Shown here piece by piece: positions 8,071 through 16,742 of a stretch of DNA of 64,000 nucleotides (position 1 is the stretch's first letter; every line of letters starts with the position of its first letter). Position numbers and translations under genes: made by a program. A model generated the notes under the pieces. The model had not been told where the DNA came from and did not search any database. It saw only the letters and a list, made by a program, of their open reading frames with translations. Origin of the DNA: Paenibacillus mellifer (GTDB lineage: Bacteria > Bacillota > Bacilli > Paenibacillales > Paenibacillaceae); NCBI RefSeq assembly GCF_023195895.1, contig NZ_JALPRK010000020.1, positions 39,406 to 103,405 on the forward strand. The letters run 5' to 3'.

Positions 8071-9012
8071 ATGCATACCAACACCAAGTCCATGGGCAAA
8101 TATGAAATTTTGTACGTAATTGGCATTATCGCCATCTCGTTTTCTTCGATTTTCATCCGCTGGTCCAATGCCGAAGTTTCGGTGATCGCCATGTACCGGA
8201 TGTATCTGACTAACTTGCTGATGTTGCCGCTGTTGTGGAGCTATCGTGGGGAAATTGCGCGTCTGACCGCAAAGCAATGGGGGCGCCTTATGTTCTCCGG
8301 GCTCATGCTGGGGCTGCATTTCCTGCTGTGGATGGGGTCACTTCGTTTGACGACTGTAGCGAGCTCCACGGTCATTCTAACCTTGGAGCCGATTATCGTG
8401 ATGTTTGGGTCGTTTTTTCTGTTTGGCGCCAAAATCAATAAAGCGATGATACTCGGCGTTTCGTTAGCCCTCATCGGCTCAATCGCCATTGGTTCCGGGG
8501 ATTTCGCCTTGTCCGGCGCAGCCGTTACCGGCGACTTGCTGTCCTTGCTTGGCACGGTTGCGGTCGCGGTGCATATCCTGGTCGGCAAGCAGTTGCTGCA
8601 AACGATCAGCGCGTTTGTTTATAATTTTCTTGTATTCGCGGTGGCAGGAACGTCGATGGCAGTATACAACCTTGTCGCCGGCATCCGCTTTACCGGCTAC
8701 GAGCCGCGCGAATGGGGGATATTCCTGCTGCTCGCGATTGTCCCGACGTTGTTTGGACATTATCTGTTCAACTGGCTGATGAAATACCTCAGCGCTTCGG
8801 CCGTGTCGATGGCCGTCCTCGGTGAGCCGGTGTTTGCTTCATTGTTGGCTTGGATGCTGCTGAAGGAAAGCTTGACTCCGCTGCAGCTGTCGGCAGGCGT
8901 ACTCATCTTATGCGGCGTGTGGATCTTCATTCGTTATGGCAAAGAAACGCCTGCCGGGATGCCGGAGAACGCGGAGGTTCTGAATGCGGGGCAAGAGGGA
9001 AAGGCGAGTTAA
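8071..9012 (+). CDS. EamA/DMT-superfamily transporter
   Basis: Integral membrane protein of about 313 residues with ten predicted hydrophobic helices arranged as two EamA repeats. The pattern of a first helix ending in SSIFIRWSNAE and paired LEPI / LGEPVFASLLAW segments before the last helix of each half is typical of drug/metabolite exporters. It probably exports an amino acid or metabolite; the substrate is unknown. The start is uncertain. A TTG at 8017 falls at the expected transcription start, so ATG 8071 with only a weak upstream GGGA is chosen; ATG 8092 is a shorter alternative. Confidence 0.85.
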   Translation: MHTNTKSMGKYEILYVIGIIAISFSSIFIRWSNAEVSVIAMYRMYLTNLLMLPLLWSYRGEIARLTAKQWGRLMFSGLMLGLHFLLWMGSLRLTTVASSTVILTLEPIIVMFGSFFLFGAKINKAMILGVSLALIGSIAIGSGDFALSGAAVTGDLLSLLGTVAVAVHILVGKQLLQTISAFVYNFLVFAVAGTSMAVYNLVAGIRFTGYEPREWGIFLLLAIVPTLFGHYLFNWLMKYLSASAVSMAVLGEPVFASLLAWMLLKESLTPLQLSAGVLILCGVWIFIRYGKETPAGMPENAEVLNAGQEGKAS

Positions 9013-9024
9013 GGGGAGAATGAA

Positions 9025-9237
9025 TTATTTTCTCAACTCGAAAAATTGGCATTCCCGGCGTGGATGATAGGAAAGCTCGCTTACTCCAGCTTGGGTGATA
9101 ATGGTGTCGTCCGTGAAACGGATAATGATACTGCCGTTGTCGATCATATGATCGTCACGGAAAACGCGGATGCGAAGCTTGCGGTCCAACGCTTCCTGGA
9201 AATCCGCCTCGGTAAACAGTTCTCTGAGGGTAGGCAT
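9025..9237 (-). CDS. Small conserved-looking protein of unknown function
   Basis: A 70-residue soluble, charged protein (MPTLRELFTEADFQEALDRK at the start, then a beta-rich half). AAGGAG lies about nine bases upstream of the ATG, and the protein has a normal mix of charged and hydrophobic residues, so it is very likely real. I do not recognise the family. It sits tail to tail with the EamA gene and head to head with the 6S-like RNA. Confidence 0.7.
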   Translation of the reverse strand: MPTLRELFTEADFQEALDRKLRIRVFRDDHMIDNGSIIIRFTDDTIITQAGVSELSYHPRRECQFFELRK

Positions 9238-9291
9238 GATCGCGATATCTCCTTATGGGCTCAAAATGAGTCTAAACGACTCTAGTTATTG

Positions 9292-9492
9292 TACCCGGAA
9301 CCCCGCTGGTTGAAAAGAGAACGCCTGGGGCCTAAGATTCCCCCTTGCTCGGAGCTTTACACAATTATCCCCTTGGATCAGATCGTGGTGAATCAAGCAC
9401 GAACATGCTCGGGAGAAGAGAATACGAGTGAAGGAGTTCCCTTAACAAAAGGGATAATCGTTCAAAGAGCTATTTAAATAAGGGCTAGGGTA
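9292..9492 (+). ncRNA. Candidate 6S RNA (RNA-polymerase regulator)
   Basis: A roughly 200-base non-coding stretch followed by a strong terminator. The right-hand strand of the central region reads GAACATGCTCGGGAGAAG, close to the E. coli 6S segment GAGCATGCTCGG...GAGAAG. The opposing left strand has CCCCCTTGCTCGG. TACCC at 9292-9296 can pair with GGGTA at 9488-9492 to close the molecule. 6S RNA mimics an open promoter and binds sigma-A RNA polymerase. The ends are approximate and I could not fold it. A 62-codon frame through the region starts with TTG and has no ribosome-binding site. Confidence 0.6.
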
Positions 9493-9496
9493 TCGT

Positions 9497-9537
9497 AAAA
9501 AGTCGATCAGGATGTGACTCTCCTGATCGACTTTTTT
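9497..9537. terminator. Bidirectional terminator between the 6S-like RNA and fabH
   Basis: AGTCGATCAGGA and its perfect complement enclose an 8-base loop. An A run precedes and a T run follows, so it can stop transcription from both sides. The fabH stop codon lies one base beyond. Confidence 0.9.
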
Positions 9538-9538
9538 G

Positions 9539-10546
9539 TCATAATGAGTCCGGTACGCCCCAGCGGAGAATCAAGCCAGCATGGGTTAAGCCGCTGCCGA
9601 AGCCGTACAGCAGCACACGGTCACCGAATTTCAGCCGGCCCGTGTCGACGCCAACCTGCAAGGCCAGCGGAATCGAAGCAGAAGATGTATTGCCCATGTC
9701 CTGTACGCTTTGCAGCGTTTTGGCGAGCGGGAGGTCCGCTTTCTCGCAGATGGACTCGATCATACGCAGATTGGCGCTATGCGGCACGAACCAATCGACG
9801 TCCTCCCGGGTGAGCTCAGCCTGCTCCAGCAGCTGCTCGATTCCGGCGGTGACGGTACGCACGGCCCATTTAAACACCTCGCGGCCATTTTGTACGATTT
9901 TGCCCTTCCCTTCGAGCGTTTGACCGTCCATCTGATCCGCCAGTCCGGAACGATAGACGTGAATGCCGCCGGCCCCGTTCGTTCCGAGAATAAACGATTC
10001 GAAACCGGGGTCTTCGGGATCGGCTTCGACAAGCACGGCCCCGGCCCCATCCCCGAAAAGGATGCAGGTGCTGCGGTCGGTGTAGTCGGTGATTTTGGAC
10101 ATCGTTTCGCCGGCAACAACAAGGATTTTGCGATGCAGGCCAGAGCTGATCATGCCGTTCGCCAAATGCAAGGCATAAGCGAAGCCGGCACAGGTCGCGT
10201 TAAGATCGATGGCCCCGGCCCGCTCCATGCCAAAGTGTTGCTGAACCCGGCAGGATACGGTCGGAAATGAGAAATCCGGCGTCGTCGTCGCGGCGATGAT
10301 GAAGTCGACGTCGTCCAGCGTGACTCGGTACGTATCGAGAAGGCGCTCCGCCGCCCGGATGCAGAGATGCGAGGTAAATTCGTCCTCGGCAGCGATATGC
10401 CGTTCCTTGATGCCCGTGCGTTGTACAATCCACTCGTCGCTTGTATCAACGAGCCGCTCTAAATCCTCATTGGTTAGAATTTTCTCAGGGACATAGGTCC
10501 CCAGGGCGGTAATGCGGGCCTTGGAAAGGGATTTCTGTGTGGTCAA
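9539..10546 (-). CDS. fabH: 3-oxoacyl-ACP synthase III (beta-ketoacyl-ACP synthase III)
   Basis: Thiolase-fold condensing enzyme of 335 residues that joins acetyl- or branched acyl-CoA to malonyl-ACP to begin fatty-acid synthesis. The triad is visible as Cys119 (ATCAGFAY), His256 (VPHSANLRM) and Asn286 (NTSSAS). The start is a TTG at 10546 with GGAG nine bases upstream; no early ATG exists in this frame, so the TTG is well supported. A FapR-like box lies about 40 bases upstream, placing it in the malonyl-CoA-controlled lipid regulon. It is transcribed alone, unlike the fabHA-fabF pair of B. subtilis. Confidence 0.95.
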   Translation of the reverse strand: MTTQKSLSKARITALGTYVPEKILTNEDLERLVDTSDEWIVQRTGIKERHIAAEDEFTSHLCIRAAERLLDTYRVTLDDVDFIIAATTTPDFSFPTVSCRVQQHFGMERAGAIDLNATCAGFAYALHLANGMISSGLHRKILVVAGETMSKITDYTDRSTCILFGDGAGAVLVEADPEDPGFESFILGTNGAGGIHVYRSGLADQMDGQTLEGKGKIVQNGREVFKWAVRTVTAGIEQLLEQAELTREDVDWFVPHSANLRMIESICEKADLPLAKTLQSVQDMGNTSSASIPLALQVGVDTGRLKFGDRVLLYGFGSGLTHAGLILRWGVPDSL

Positions 10547-10587
10547 CCGTATCAGCTCCTTTATTTCATTATTTTTAGTATCAAGTA

Positions 10588-10604
10588 TTAGTACCAGGTG
10601 TTAA
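10588..10604. promoter_or_regulatory. FapR-type operator upstream of fabH
   Basis: TTAGTACCAGGTGTTAA matches the known FapR consensus (TTAGTACCTGATACTAA) over most positions and is nearly palindromic. On the minus strand TTAACA and GATACT at about 16 bases could form the promoter, with the box covering the -35 and spacer. FapR would repress until malonyl-CoA accumulates. Confidence 0.8.
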
Positions 10605-10667
10605 AAATAGTATACCATGATAATTACTAACCTTCCAATGTTCTATACAAAACATGCACCTGGTCAA

Positions 10668-10676
10668 TGCTATAAT
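10668..10676 (+). promoter_or_regulatory. Extended -10 promoter element of topB
   Basis: TGC followed directly by a perfect TATAAT (TGnTATAAT) lies 33 bases before the topB start. No convincing -35 is seen, as is usual for extended -10 promoters. Confidence 0.5.
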
Positions 10677-10708
10677 AGTTCCGAGGAAAGGAGTGTTCGA
10701 ACGAACTT

Positions 10709-12841
10709 ATGAAGACGTTGGTATTAGCGGAGAAGCCGTCGGTCGCAAGAGAAATTGCGCGAGTAATCGGCAGCCGAGATAAGCATAAAAGTCATTTTGA
10801 AGGACCCAACTACGTGGTGACCTGGGCGCTGGGGCATTTGGTCGGGTTGGCGGAGCCGGAGGATTATGACGCGAAGTTCGCTACGTGGGCGTTGGAGGAT
10901 TTACCGATTTTACCCGATAAAATGAAGCTGAAGGTGCTGCGCGAAAGCAGCCACCAGTTCAAGGCAGTGCAGCAGCTCATGCGGCGCCAGGATATCGGCG
11001 AGATGATCGTAGCCACCGATGCTGCTCGCGAGGGCGAGCTGCTCGCCCGCTGGATTATGGATATGGTCAAATGGAATAAGCCGTTTCAGCGGCTGTGGAT
11101 TTCCTCGCAAACGGATAAAGCGATCAAGGAAGGCTTCGCGTCGCTGAAGCCGGGGAGCCAATATGAACGTTTGTACCATTCGGCACGCTGCCGGGCGGAA
11201 GCTGACTGGATGGTAGGCCTTAATGTCACTCGGGCGCTCACGACCAAATTCGGCGCACCGCTCTCGGCCGGACGGGTGCAAACGCCGACGCTGGGCATGA
11301 TCATGTTGCGCGAGAACGAAATTCTCCGTTTCCGTTCGGAGGAATACAACATGCTACGCGCTGACTTCGGCAAGTTCGAAGCGGTATGGCGTGGTGGAAA
11401 CGGTGATGCTCGTATTTTTGATGCAGAGCGGTTGAACGCTCTGAAGCAGAAACTCGAAGGGGCTTCCGGCAATATCGCCAAGCTGGTTAAGCATGAAAAA
11501 ACGGTGCCCCACCCGCTGGCTTACGATTTGACCGAACTGCAACGAGACGCGAACCGTCTGCTTGGATTCTCGGCCAAGCAGACCTCAAATGTGCTTCAGC
11601 GGCTCTACGAGCAGCATAAGCTGGTGACTTATCCGCGGACGGATTCGCGGTATCTGACGTCGGACATGACGGAGACGCTCAAGGAACGGCTGACCAGCGT
11701 AGCGATCGGCCCTTATGCTCCTTTGGCCCGGCCGCTGCTTCGGGGCTCGCTGCAGCTGAGTAAGCGGGTGGTCGATGACAGCAAGGTCACTGACCATCAT
11801 GCGATTATCCCGACGGAGCAAGTAGTACTGCTGAACGCGCTGAGCGCGGACGAACGCAAGCTGTACGATTTGATCGTGCGGCGGTTTATCAGTTTGTTTT
11901 ATCCGCCGGCCAGATTCGATCAAGTCAGCGTAACGGTGGAAATTGCCGGCGAGACGCTTCACGCCAAGGGTACGACGATCAAGGATGCCGGATGGCGTGC
12001 CGTTTATGACGGGCAAGCGATGGAGGACGAAGAAGGCGGCGAGGACGATGCCGAAAGCGGTTCGGCGCTGCCGGAGCTGAACCAGGGCGAGGCGGCGAAA
12101 GTGCAGCGCTGCCGTGTGACGCCGGGGCGGACCCAGCCGCCGAAGCGATACACGGAAGCCGCCCTGCTGACCCAGATGGAGAAGCATGGGCTGGGCACGC
12201 CGGCAACGCGGGCAGACATCATCGAGAAGCTGGTCAGCTCGGATACGATCGAGCGGCAGGGGAACTCCCTGCATCCGACCGGCAAAGGCAAGCAGCTGAT
12301 CGAGCTAGCGCCGGCCGATTTGCGCACGCCGGAGCTGACGGCCCGCTGGGAGGCGGAGCTGGAGCGGATCGCGCGCGGTCAAGGCCAGCCGGGGCCGTTC
12401 CTAAGCGGCATTCGCGAAATGGCGGTCAGCCTCGTGCAAGGCGTAAAACGCAGCGATGCGACGTACAAACCGCATAATGTCTCGAATAGCCATTGCCCGG
12501 AATGCGGAACGCGGCTGCTCGAGAAGAAGACCGGGCGCGGACTGATGTTGCTCTGCCCCAGCGAGGACTGCGGTTATCGCCGTTCTGGCGAGAAGCGCTT
12601 GTCTAACCGCCGCTGCCCGCAATGCCATAAGAAGATGGAGCTCAAGGAAGGCAAAGCGGGGATGTATGTACAGTGCATCTCCTGCGGCATTAACGAGGTG
12701 CTTGGGAAAGACAAGGATAAGCATATGAACAAACGCGAGCAGCAGCGGCTCGTCAAGCAATACTCCCAGCCGCAGGAATCTGGCGGGGTGAATCTCGGCG
12801 AGTTGCTAAAAGCAGCACTAGAGAAGAAGGGCGACGATTAA
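10709..12841 (+). CDS. topB: DNA topoisomerase III (type IA)
   Basis: Type IA topoisomerase of 710 residues that passes single strands and helps resolve recombination and replication intermediates. The Toprim domain opens with LAEKPSVAREIA and has ATDAAREGE near residue 104. The catalytic tyrosine is Tyr308 in TYPRTDSRYL. The C-terminus carries two zinc-ribbon-like pairs, CPECG...CPSEDCGY and CPQCH...CISCG, beyond the minimal TopB core. The ribosome-binding site GGAG is about 15 bases upstream of the ATG, a little far. The gene is divergent from fabH. Confidence 0.95.
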   Translation: MKTLVLAEKPSVAREIARVIGSRDKHKSHFEGPNYVVTWALGHLVGLAEPEDYDAKFATWALEDLPILPDKMKLKVLRESSHQFKAVQQLMRRQDIGEMIVATDAAREGELLARWIMDMVKWNKPFQRLWISSQTDKAIKEGFASLKPGSQYERLYHSARCRAEADWMVGLNVTRALTTKFGAPLSAGRVQTPTLGMIMLRENEILRFRSEEYNMLRADFGKFEAVWRGGNGDARIFDAERLNALKQKLEGASGNIAKLVKHEKTVPHPLAYDLTELQRDANRLLGFSAKQTSNVLQRLYEQHKLVTYPRTDSRYLTSDMTETLKERLTSVAIGPYAPLARPLLRGSLQLSKRVVDDSKVTDHHAIIPTEQVVLLNALSADERKLYDLIVRRFISLFYPPARFDQVSVTVEIAGETLHAKGTTIKDAGWRAVYDGQAMEDEEGGEDDAESGSALPELNQGEAAKVQRCRVTPGRTQPPKRYTEAALLTQMEKHGLGTPATRADIIEKLVSSDTIERQGNSLHPTGKGKQLIELAPADLRTPELTARWEAELERIARGQGQPGPFLSGIREMAVSLVQGVKRSDATYKPHNVSNSHCPECGTRLLEKKTGRGLMLLCPSEDCGYRRSGEKRLSNRRCPQCHKKMELKEGKAGMYVQCISCGINEVLGKDKDKHMNKREQQRLVKQYSQPQESGGVNLGELLKAALEKKGDD

Positions 12842-12918
12842 TCGGCTCCGGTAAACGGATCATAGGCTCGCATAAATCGGCAGCCTTTACGGGACGCTAA
12901 GTACCGGAGGTGATAAGG

Positions 12919-13056
12919 GTGCCGCATCACAAAGCGCGGAAGACCGAGAACCAGCAGAACAAGTCGAGGCTGATGGAACCAACCGTGGCGGCCAAGCCGA
13001 AGAAGCAGGCCGATTACCCGCCCAATCTGAACGAGATTCCGAAGAATGAAACCTGA
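12919..13056 (+). CDS. 45-residue basic small protein, unknown function
   Basis: A short gene starting with GTG, preceded by GGAGG at seven bases, and followed 17 bases later by a clean terminator. The peptide is strongly polar: it begins MPHHKARKTENQQNKSR and ends PPNLNEIPKNET. The composition recalls small spore-associated proteins, but I match it to no named family. It probably shares the topB transcript, 77 bases upstream. Confidence 0.6.
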   Translation: MPHHKARKTENQQNKSRLMEPTVAAKPKKQADYPPNLNEIPKNET

Positions 13057-13073
13057 TGATTTTTACGGTTGAG

Positions 13074-13097
13074 GCTCCCCTTGCGGGGAGCTTTTTT
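13074..13097 (+). terminator. Rho-independent terminator after the topB/small-protein unit
   Basis: GCTCCCC, a 4-base loop, GGGGAGC and six T residues. Confidence 0.9.
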
Positions 13098-13216
13098 ACA
13101 TAGAAGTGAGTGGGCCAATAAGATGCTGTTGCTCCGCTGTTGAGGTATAATAGAGATAGAAACGTCAACATTCGAACGAAGAGAATCGAAAGGGGGCGGC
13201 GAAGACGAAAACGGGT

Positions 13217-13468
13217 TTGCTGGTATGGTTTCTATTTATCAACGCTGTCGCTTATCTGGTCATGTCCGACGACAAAAGGCGGGCCAGGCAGAGGCGCGAA
13301 CGTGTTCCCGAGAAAACGTTGTTTTTGCTGGCTGCGCTGGGCGGTGCATTAGGCATCTTGGTGGCCATGAATACGAAGCGTCATAAAACAAAGCATTTCA
13401 GCTTCCGGGTGGGCATTCCATTGTTGCTTCTTTTCAACGCCGTGCTTTATGGGTATTTCTTAATATAA
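13217..13468 (+). CDS. DUF1294 family membrane protein
   Basis: An 83-residue protein with hydrophobic helices at each end and a short central one, separated by the basic stretch DDKRRARQRRERVPE. This layout, including the N-terminal INAVAYLVM and the K-H/K-T-K-H-x-x-F motif, is that of DUF1294 (YsdA-like) proteins. Function is unknown. The only usable start is TTG at 13217, because the frame has no ATG or GTG upstream; a purine-rich run lies about 20 bases before it, so the start is weakly supported. A perfect TATAAT lies at 13146-13151. Confidence 0.75.
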   Translation: MLVWFLFINAVAYLVMSDDKRRARQRRERVPEKTLFLLAALGGALGILVAMNTKRHKTKHFSFRVGIPLLLLFNAVLYGYFLI

Positions 13469-13495
13469 ACTCTTGGGACAAGTGAGGTGCTTTCC

Positions 13496-13930
13496 ATGCT
13501 GTTTAACAAAATTCTTGCCGCGTACGATGGTTCGAAAGCGGCGAATAAAGCGCTGGACAAAGCCATTGAGTTGTGCAAATCAACGCCGGGAGCCAAGCTG
13601 GAGGTCTTGCATGTGTACGACTTCCCGCGGTTTTATGTGGCCGAGGGCTTTGCGCCGGTACCCACTTCAATGAACAAGGATTTCTATGAGCTGGCGGAAA
13701 GAACGGCGGAGGAAGCCAAGAGCCGGCTGGCGGCCGCGGGGCTGGAGCCCAGAGTCGAAATGGACCAAGGGGCGCCGGCGGAGACGATTCTGGAGTACGC
13801 ACAGAAATACGGAGCGGATCTCATCGTGATCGGCAGCCGTGGACTGGGCGGCATCCGAGAATTCGTGCTTGGCAGCGTCAGTCACAACGTTGTTCAGCAT
13901 GCCCGAATTCCAGTGTTAGTCGTGAAATAA
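13496..13930 (+). CDS. Universal stress protein (UspA family)
   Basis: A 144-residue alpha/beta Usp domain. The ATP-binding signature G-x2-G-x9-G-S appears as GSRGLGGIREFVLGS near residues 112-126, and the N-terminal strand ILAAYDGSKAA holds the conserved Asp. Such proteins bind ATP and appear in stress or stationary phase; the partner is unknown. GAGG lies eight bases before the ATG at 13496, so the GTG at 13487 is rejected. It lies 27 bases downstream of the DUF1294 gene and ends in a strong hairpin. Confidence 0.92.
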   Translation: MLFNKILAAYDGSKAANKALDKAIELCKSTPGAKLEVLHVYDFPRFYVAEGFAPVPTSMNKDFYELAERTAEEAKSRLAAAGLEPRVEMDQGAPAETILEYAQKYGADLIVIGSRGLGGIREFVLGSVSHNVVQHARIPVLVVK

Positions 13931-13951
13931 GAATAGAGCTTGTTTGTTAAA

Positions 13952-13985
13952 GCCTGACCGAAGCGATTCGGTCGGGCTTTTTTTG
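13952..13985 (+). terminator. Rho-independent terminator after the usp gene
   Basis: GCCTGACCGAA pairs with TTCGGTCGGGC around a 4-base loop, followed by a run of T residues. Confidence 0.9.
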
Positions 13986-14025
13986 CGAACGCAGGAAATT
14001 TGTCCAGCGGGGGCCGTATTTAGGG

Positions 14026-14280
14026 CTAACGTTTGCCAGAATGCTTATTAAGGCGAAAAGAAGGGAGTTGAAATTCTAACGCTGACCAGCGTGCTTATAT
14101 GAGCGGAAGCCACCCCTTTTGGGGTGGAATTCGGGAAATAGGCTCCCCCATAGGCGTTACAATACGAAAATCCCGGTTTTGGTGCAAATAGCGTTTAATA
14201 CAAGCGTTAGAGTTCCGATGGAGTTTCCTCGATGATCGCCAAGGAAGATTGCTGTGAGGAAAACTGACGCTTGTCCGATC
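14026..14280. repeat. Modular intergenic repeat, family C
   Basis: The 520-base gap before glnQ holds no gene. CTAACG...GCTTAT modules begin at 14026 and 14076, exactly 50 bases apart and in the same orientation. Inverted modules (GCGTT...CAAGCGTTAG) occur near 14153-14210, and another CTGACGCTTGTCC lies near 14264. A perfect 7-base hairpin (CCACCCC/GGGGTGG) sits at 14110-14127. The organisation resembles the two other repeat families in this window, but the unit sequence differs. Confidence 0.5.
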
Positions 14281-14452
14281 AAATCGGCGATAGAAGAATT
14301 AAATTTTGGGCTATTTTCGGGATTGCACGTAGGATCATGTAGTTTTTTATAGTCGCCAAAGTAAGGTTATGTTCAAATGTTACGATTACTCACATTGAAA
14401 CACAGTAGGTAAGGTCGAAACGGACATCCGAACACAGAAAGGAGGGCTGCCG

Positions 14453-15181
<729 letters not shown>

Positions 15182-15214
15182 ACCTTAGATGATATTGAAA
15201 GGGAGGAACAGAAG

Positions 15215-16069
15215 ATGAAGAAACGTTGGAGGTTAATCAGTATTGCAGCGGTATGCGCATTGGCAGTATTAGCGGGTTGTGCCAATAACGGGACGGGCGG
15301 AAATACAGCCGGCGAGGGCGGGAATGCCGCTCCGGCAGCTGGGGAGAGCGGGGCCGGGGCTTTGGGCAAAATCAAAGATCGCGGCAAGCTGGTGGTTGGC
15401 GTGAAATACGACACGAAGCTGTTTGGTTTGAAAGACCCGGCCAGCGGCAACGTGGAGGGCTTCGACATCGATATCTCCAAGGCGATCGCGAAGCATATTT
15501 TTGGCGATGAGAAAGCCTTAGAACTAAAGGAAGTCACCTCCAAAACGCGGATTCCGATGCTCAATAACGGGGAGATCGACATGATCGTGGCAACGATGAC
15601 GATTACCGAGGAGCGCAAGAAGGAAGTCGACTTCTCCGACGTCTATTTCCAGGCGGGGCAGTCGCTGCTGGTGAAGAAGGGCAGCCCGATCACGGGCATC
15701 GAGAGCTTAACCGCTGATTCAACGGTATTGGGCAGCAAGGGCTCGACTTCGGTGAAAAATATCCGCGAAAAGGTAGAAGGCATCAAGGTGCTGGAATTTG
15801 ATAACTACCAGGATGCGTTTAACGCCCTGAAGGCAGGGCAAGGCGATACGCTGACAACGGACGATGCGATTCTGTACGGCATGGCTGCCCAGGATCCGAA
15901 TTTTGAGGTGGTTGGTAAGCCATTCACTGACGAGCCTTACGGCATCGCGGTGCAAAAAGGGAATGGGGACATTGTGCAAGCCGTCAATGATACCTTGAAG
16001 GAGCTCCACGACAGCGGGGAGTACGACAAGATTTATGAGAAGTGGATCGGTAAGAAGCCGGGTGAGTGA
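15215..16069 (+). CDS. glnH: Glutamine-type ABC transporter substrate-binding lipoprotein
   Basis: Extracellular solute-binding protein family 3, 284 residues. A type II signal peptide ends at the lipobox LAGC with Cys22, so the protein is lipid-anchored on the outer face of the membrane. A Gly/Ala-rich linker of about 25 residues precedes the periplasmic-binding fold. GFDIDISKAIAKHIFG and the later TMTITEERKKEVDFSDVYF segment are typical of glutamine/glutamate binders. AGGGAGG precedes the ATG. It feeds the two permeases encoded next. Confidence 0.92.
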   Translation: MKKRWRLISIAAVCALAVLAGCANNGTGGNTAGEGGNAAPAAGESGAGALGKIKDRGKLVVGVKYDTKLFGLKDPASGNVEGFDIDISKAIAKHIFGDEKALELKEVTSKTRIPMLNNGEIDMIVATMTITEERKKEVDFSDVYFQAGQSLLVKKGSPITGIESLTADSTVLGSKGSTSVKNIREKVEGIKVLEFDNYQDAFNALKAGQGDTLTTDDAILYGMAAQDPNFEVVGKPFTDEPYGIAVQKGNGDIVQAVNDTLKELHDSGEYDKIYEKWIGKKPGE

Positions 16070-16074
16070 TCGTG

Positions 16075-16725
16075 ATGGACTTTACGATTTTGACTGACTA
16101 TTTCGACGTATACCTGGAGGGGTTCCGAGGAACGGTCCTCTCCAGCCTGTTGGCGCTGGTCGGCAGCTTTCTTCTGGGGGCGTTAATCGCGGTATTCCGC
16201 ATCGCCCCTGTCCGGGTTCTGCGCTGGTTCGGGACGGGTTACGTGGAATTTATCCGCAATATCCCGTTACTGCTCGTCGTATATATTTTTTATTACGGAC
16301 CGTCGGCACTGGGTTTACCGTTGGATGGATTTACAGCCGGGACGATCGGGCTGGCCGTGTATACGTCATCGTTCATCGCCGAGGCGATCCGCGCGGGTAT
16401 CCTGGCGATTCCGAAGGGGCAAACGGAGGCGGCGCGTTCCTCCGGGTTAAGTTACGCGCAGACGATGTTGCATATTATCCTGCCTCAAGCGATTAAGCTG
16501 GTCATTCCGCCGCTCGGGAACCAGTTCATTAACTTGATCAAGAACTCGTCCGTGTTGACGATTGTTGCCGGGCTGGACCTGATGTATTTTGCCGACATCG
16601 TGAATACGGAGACGTATCGGACATTTGATACTTATCTTTTTGTGGCGTTGTTTTATTTGGTGTTGACCTTGCCTTTGAGTTATGGGGTGAGGGTGTGGGA
16701 GCGGAGGCTTGAGAGAAGGTATTGA
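16075..16725 (+). CDS. glnM: Amino acid ABC transporter permease (HisM/GlnM type)
   Basis: Polar amino acid permease of about 216 residues with five or six hydrophobic helices. The EAA loop that docks on the ATPase appears as EAARSSGLSYAQTMLHIILPQA. The glnH stop is 5 bases upstream. A GTG at 16066 would overlap that stop; ATG 16075 gives the usual MDF... start. It pairs with the following permease to form a heterodimeric channel. Confidence 0.9.
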   Translation: MDFTILTDYFDVYLEGFRGTVLSSLLALVGSFLLGALIAVFRIAPVRVLRWFGTGYVEFIRNIPLLLVVYIFYYGPSALGLPLDGFTAGTIGLAVYTSSFIAEAIRAGILAIPKGQTEAARSSGLSYAQTMLHIILPQAIKLVIPPLGNQFINLIKNSSVLTIVAGLDLMYFADIVNTETYRTFDTYLFVALFYLVLTLPLSYGVRVWERRLERRY

Positions 16726-16742
16726 GGTTGGGGAGGGATTTG

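Noticed and set aside
9289..9477. Possible 62-residue protein in the region downstream of the small minus-strand gene
   Set aside because: It starts with TTG, has no ribosome-binding site and overlaps the 6S-like RNA structure; RNA is the better reading.
14026..14280. CRISPR array
   Set aside because: Units are few, differ in orientation and vary in sequence; there are no uniform repeats, spacers or cas genes. The same applies to families A and B.
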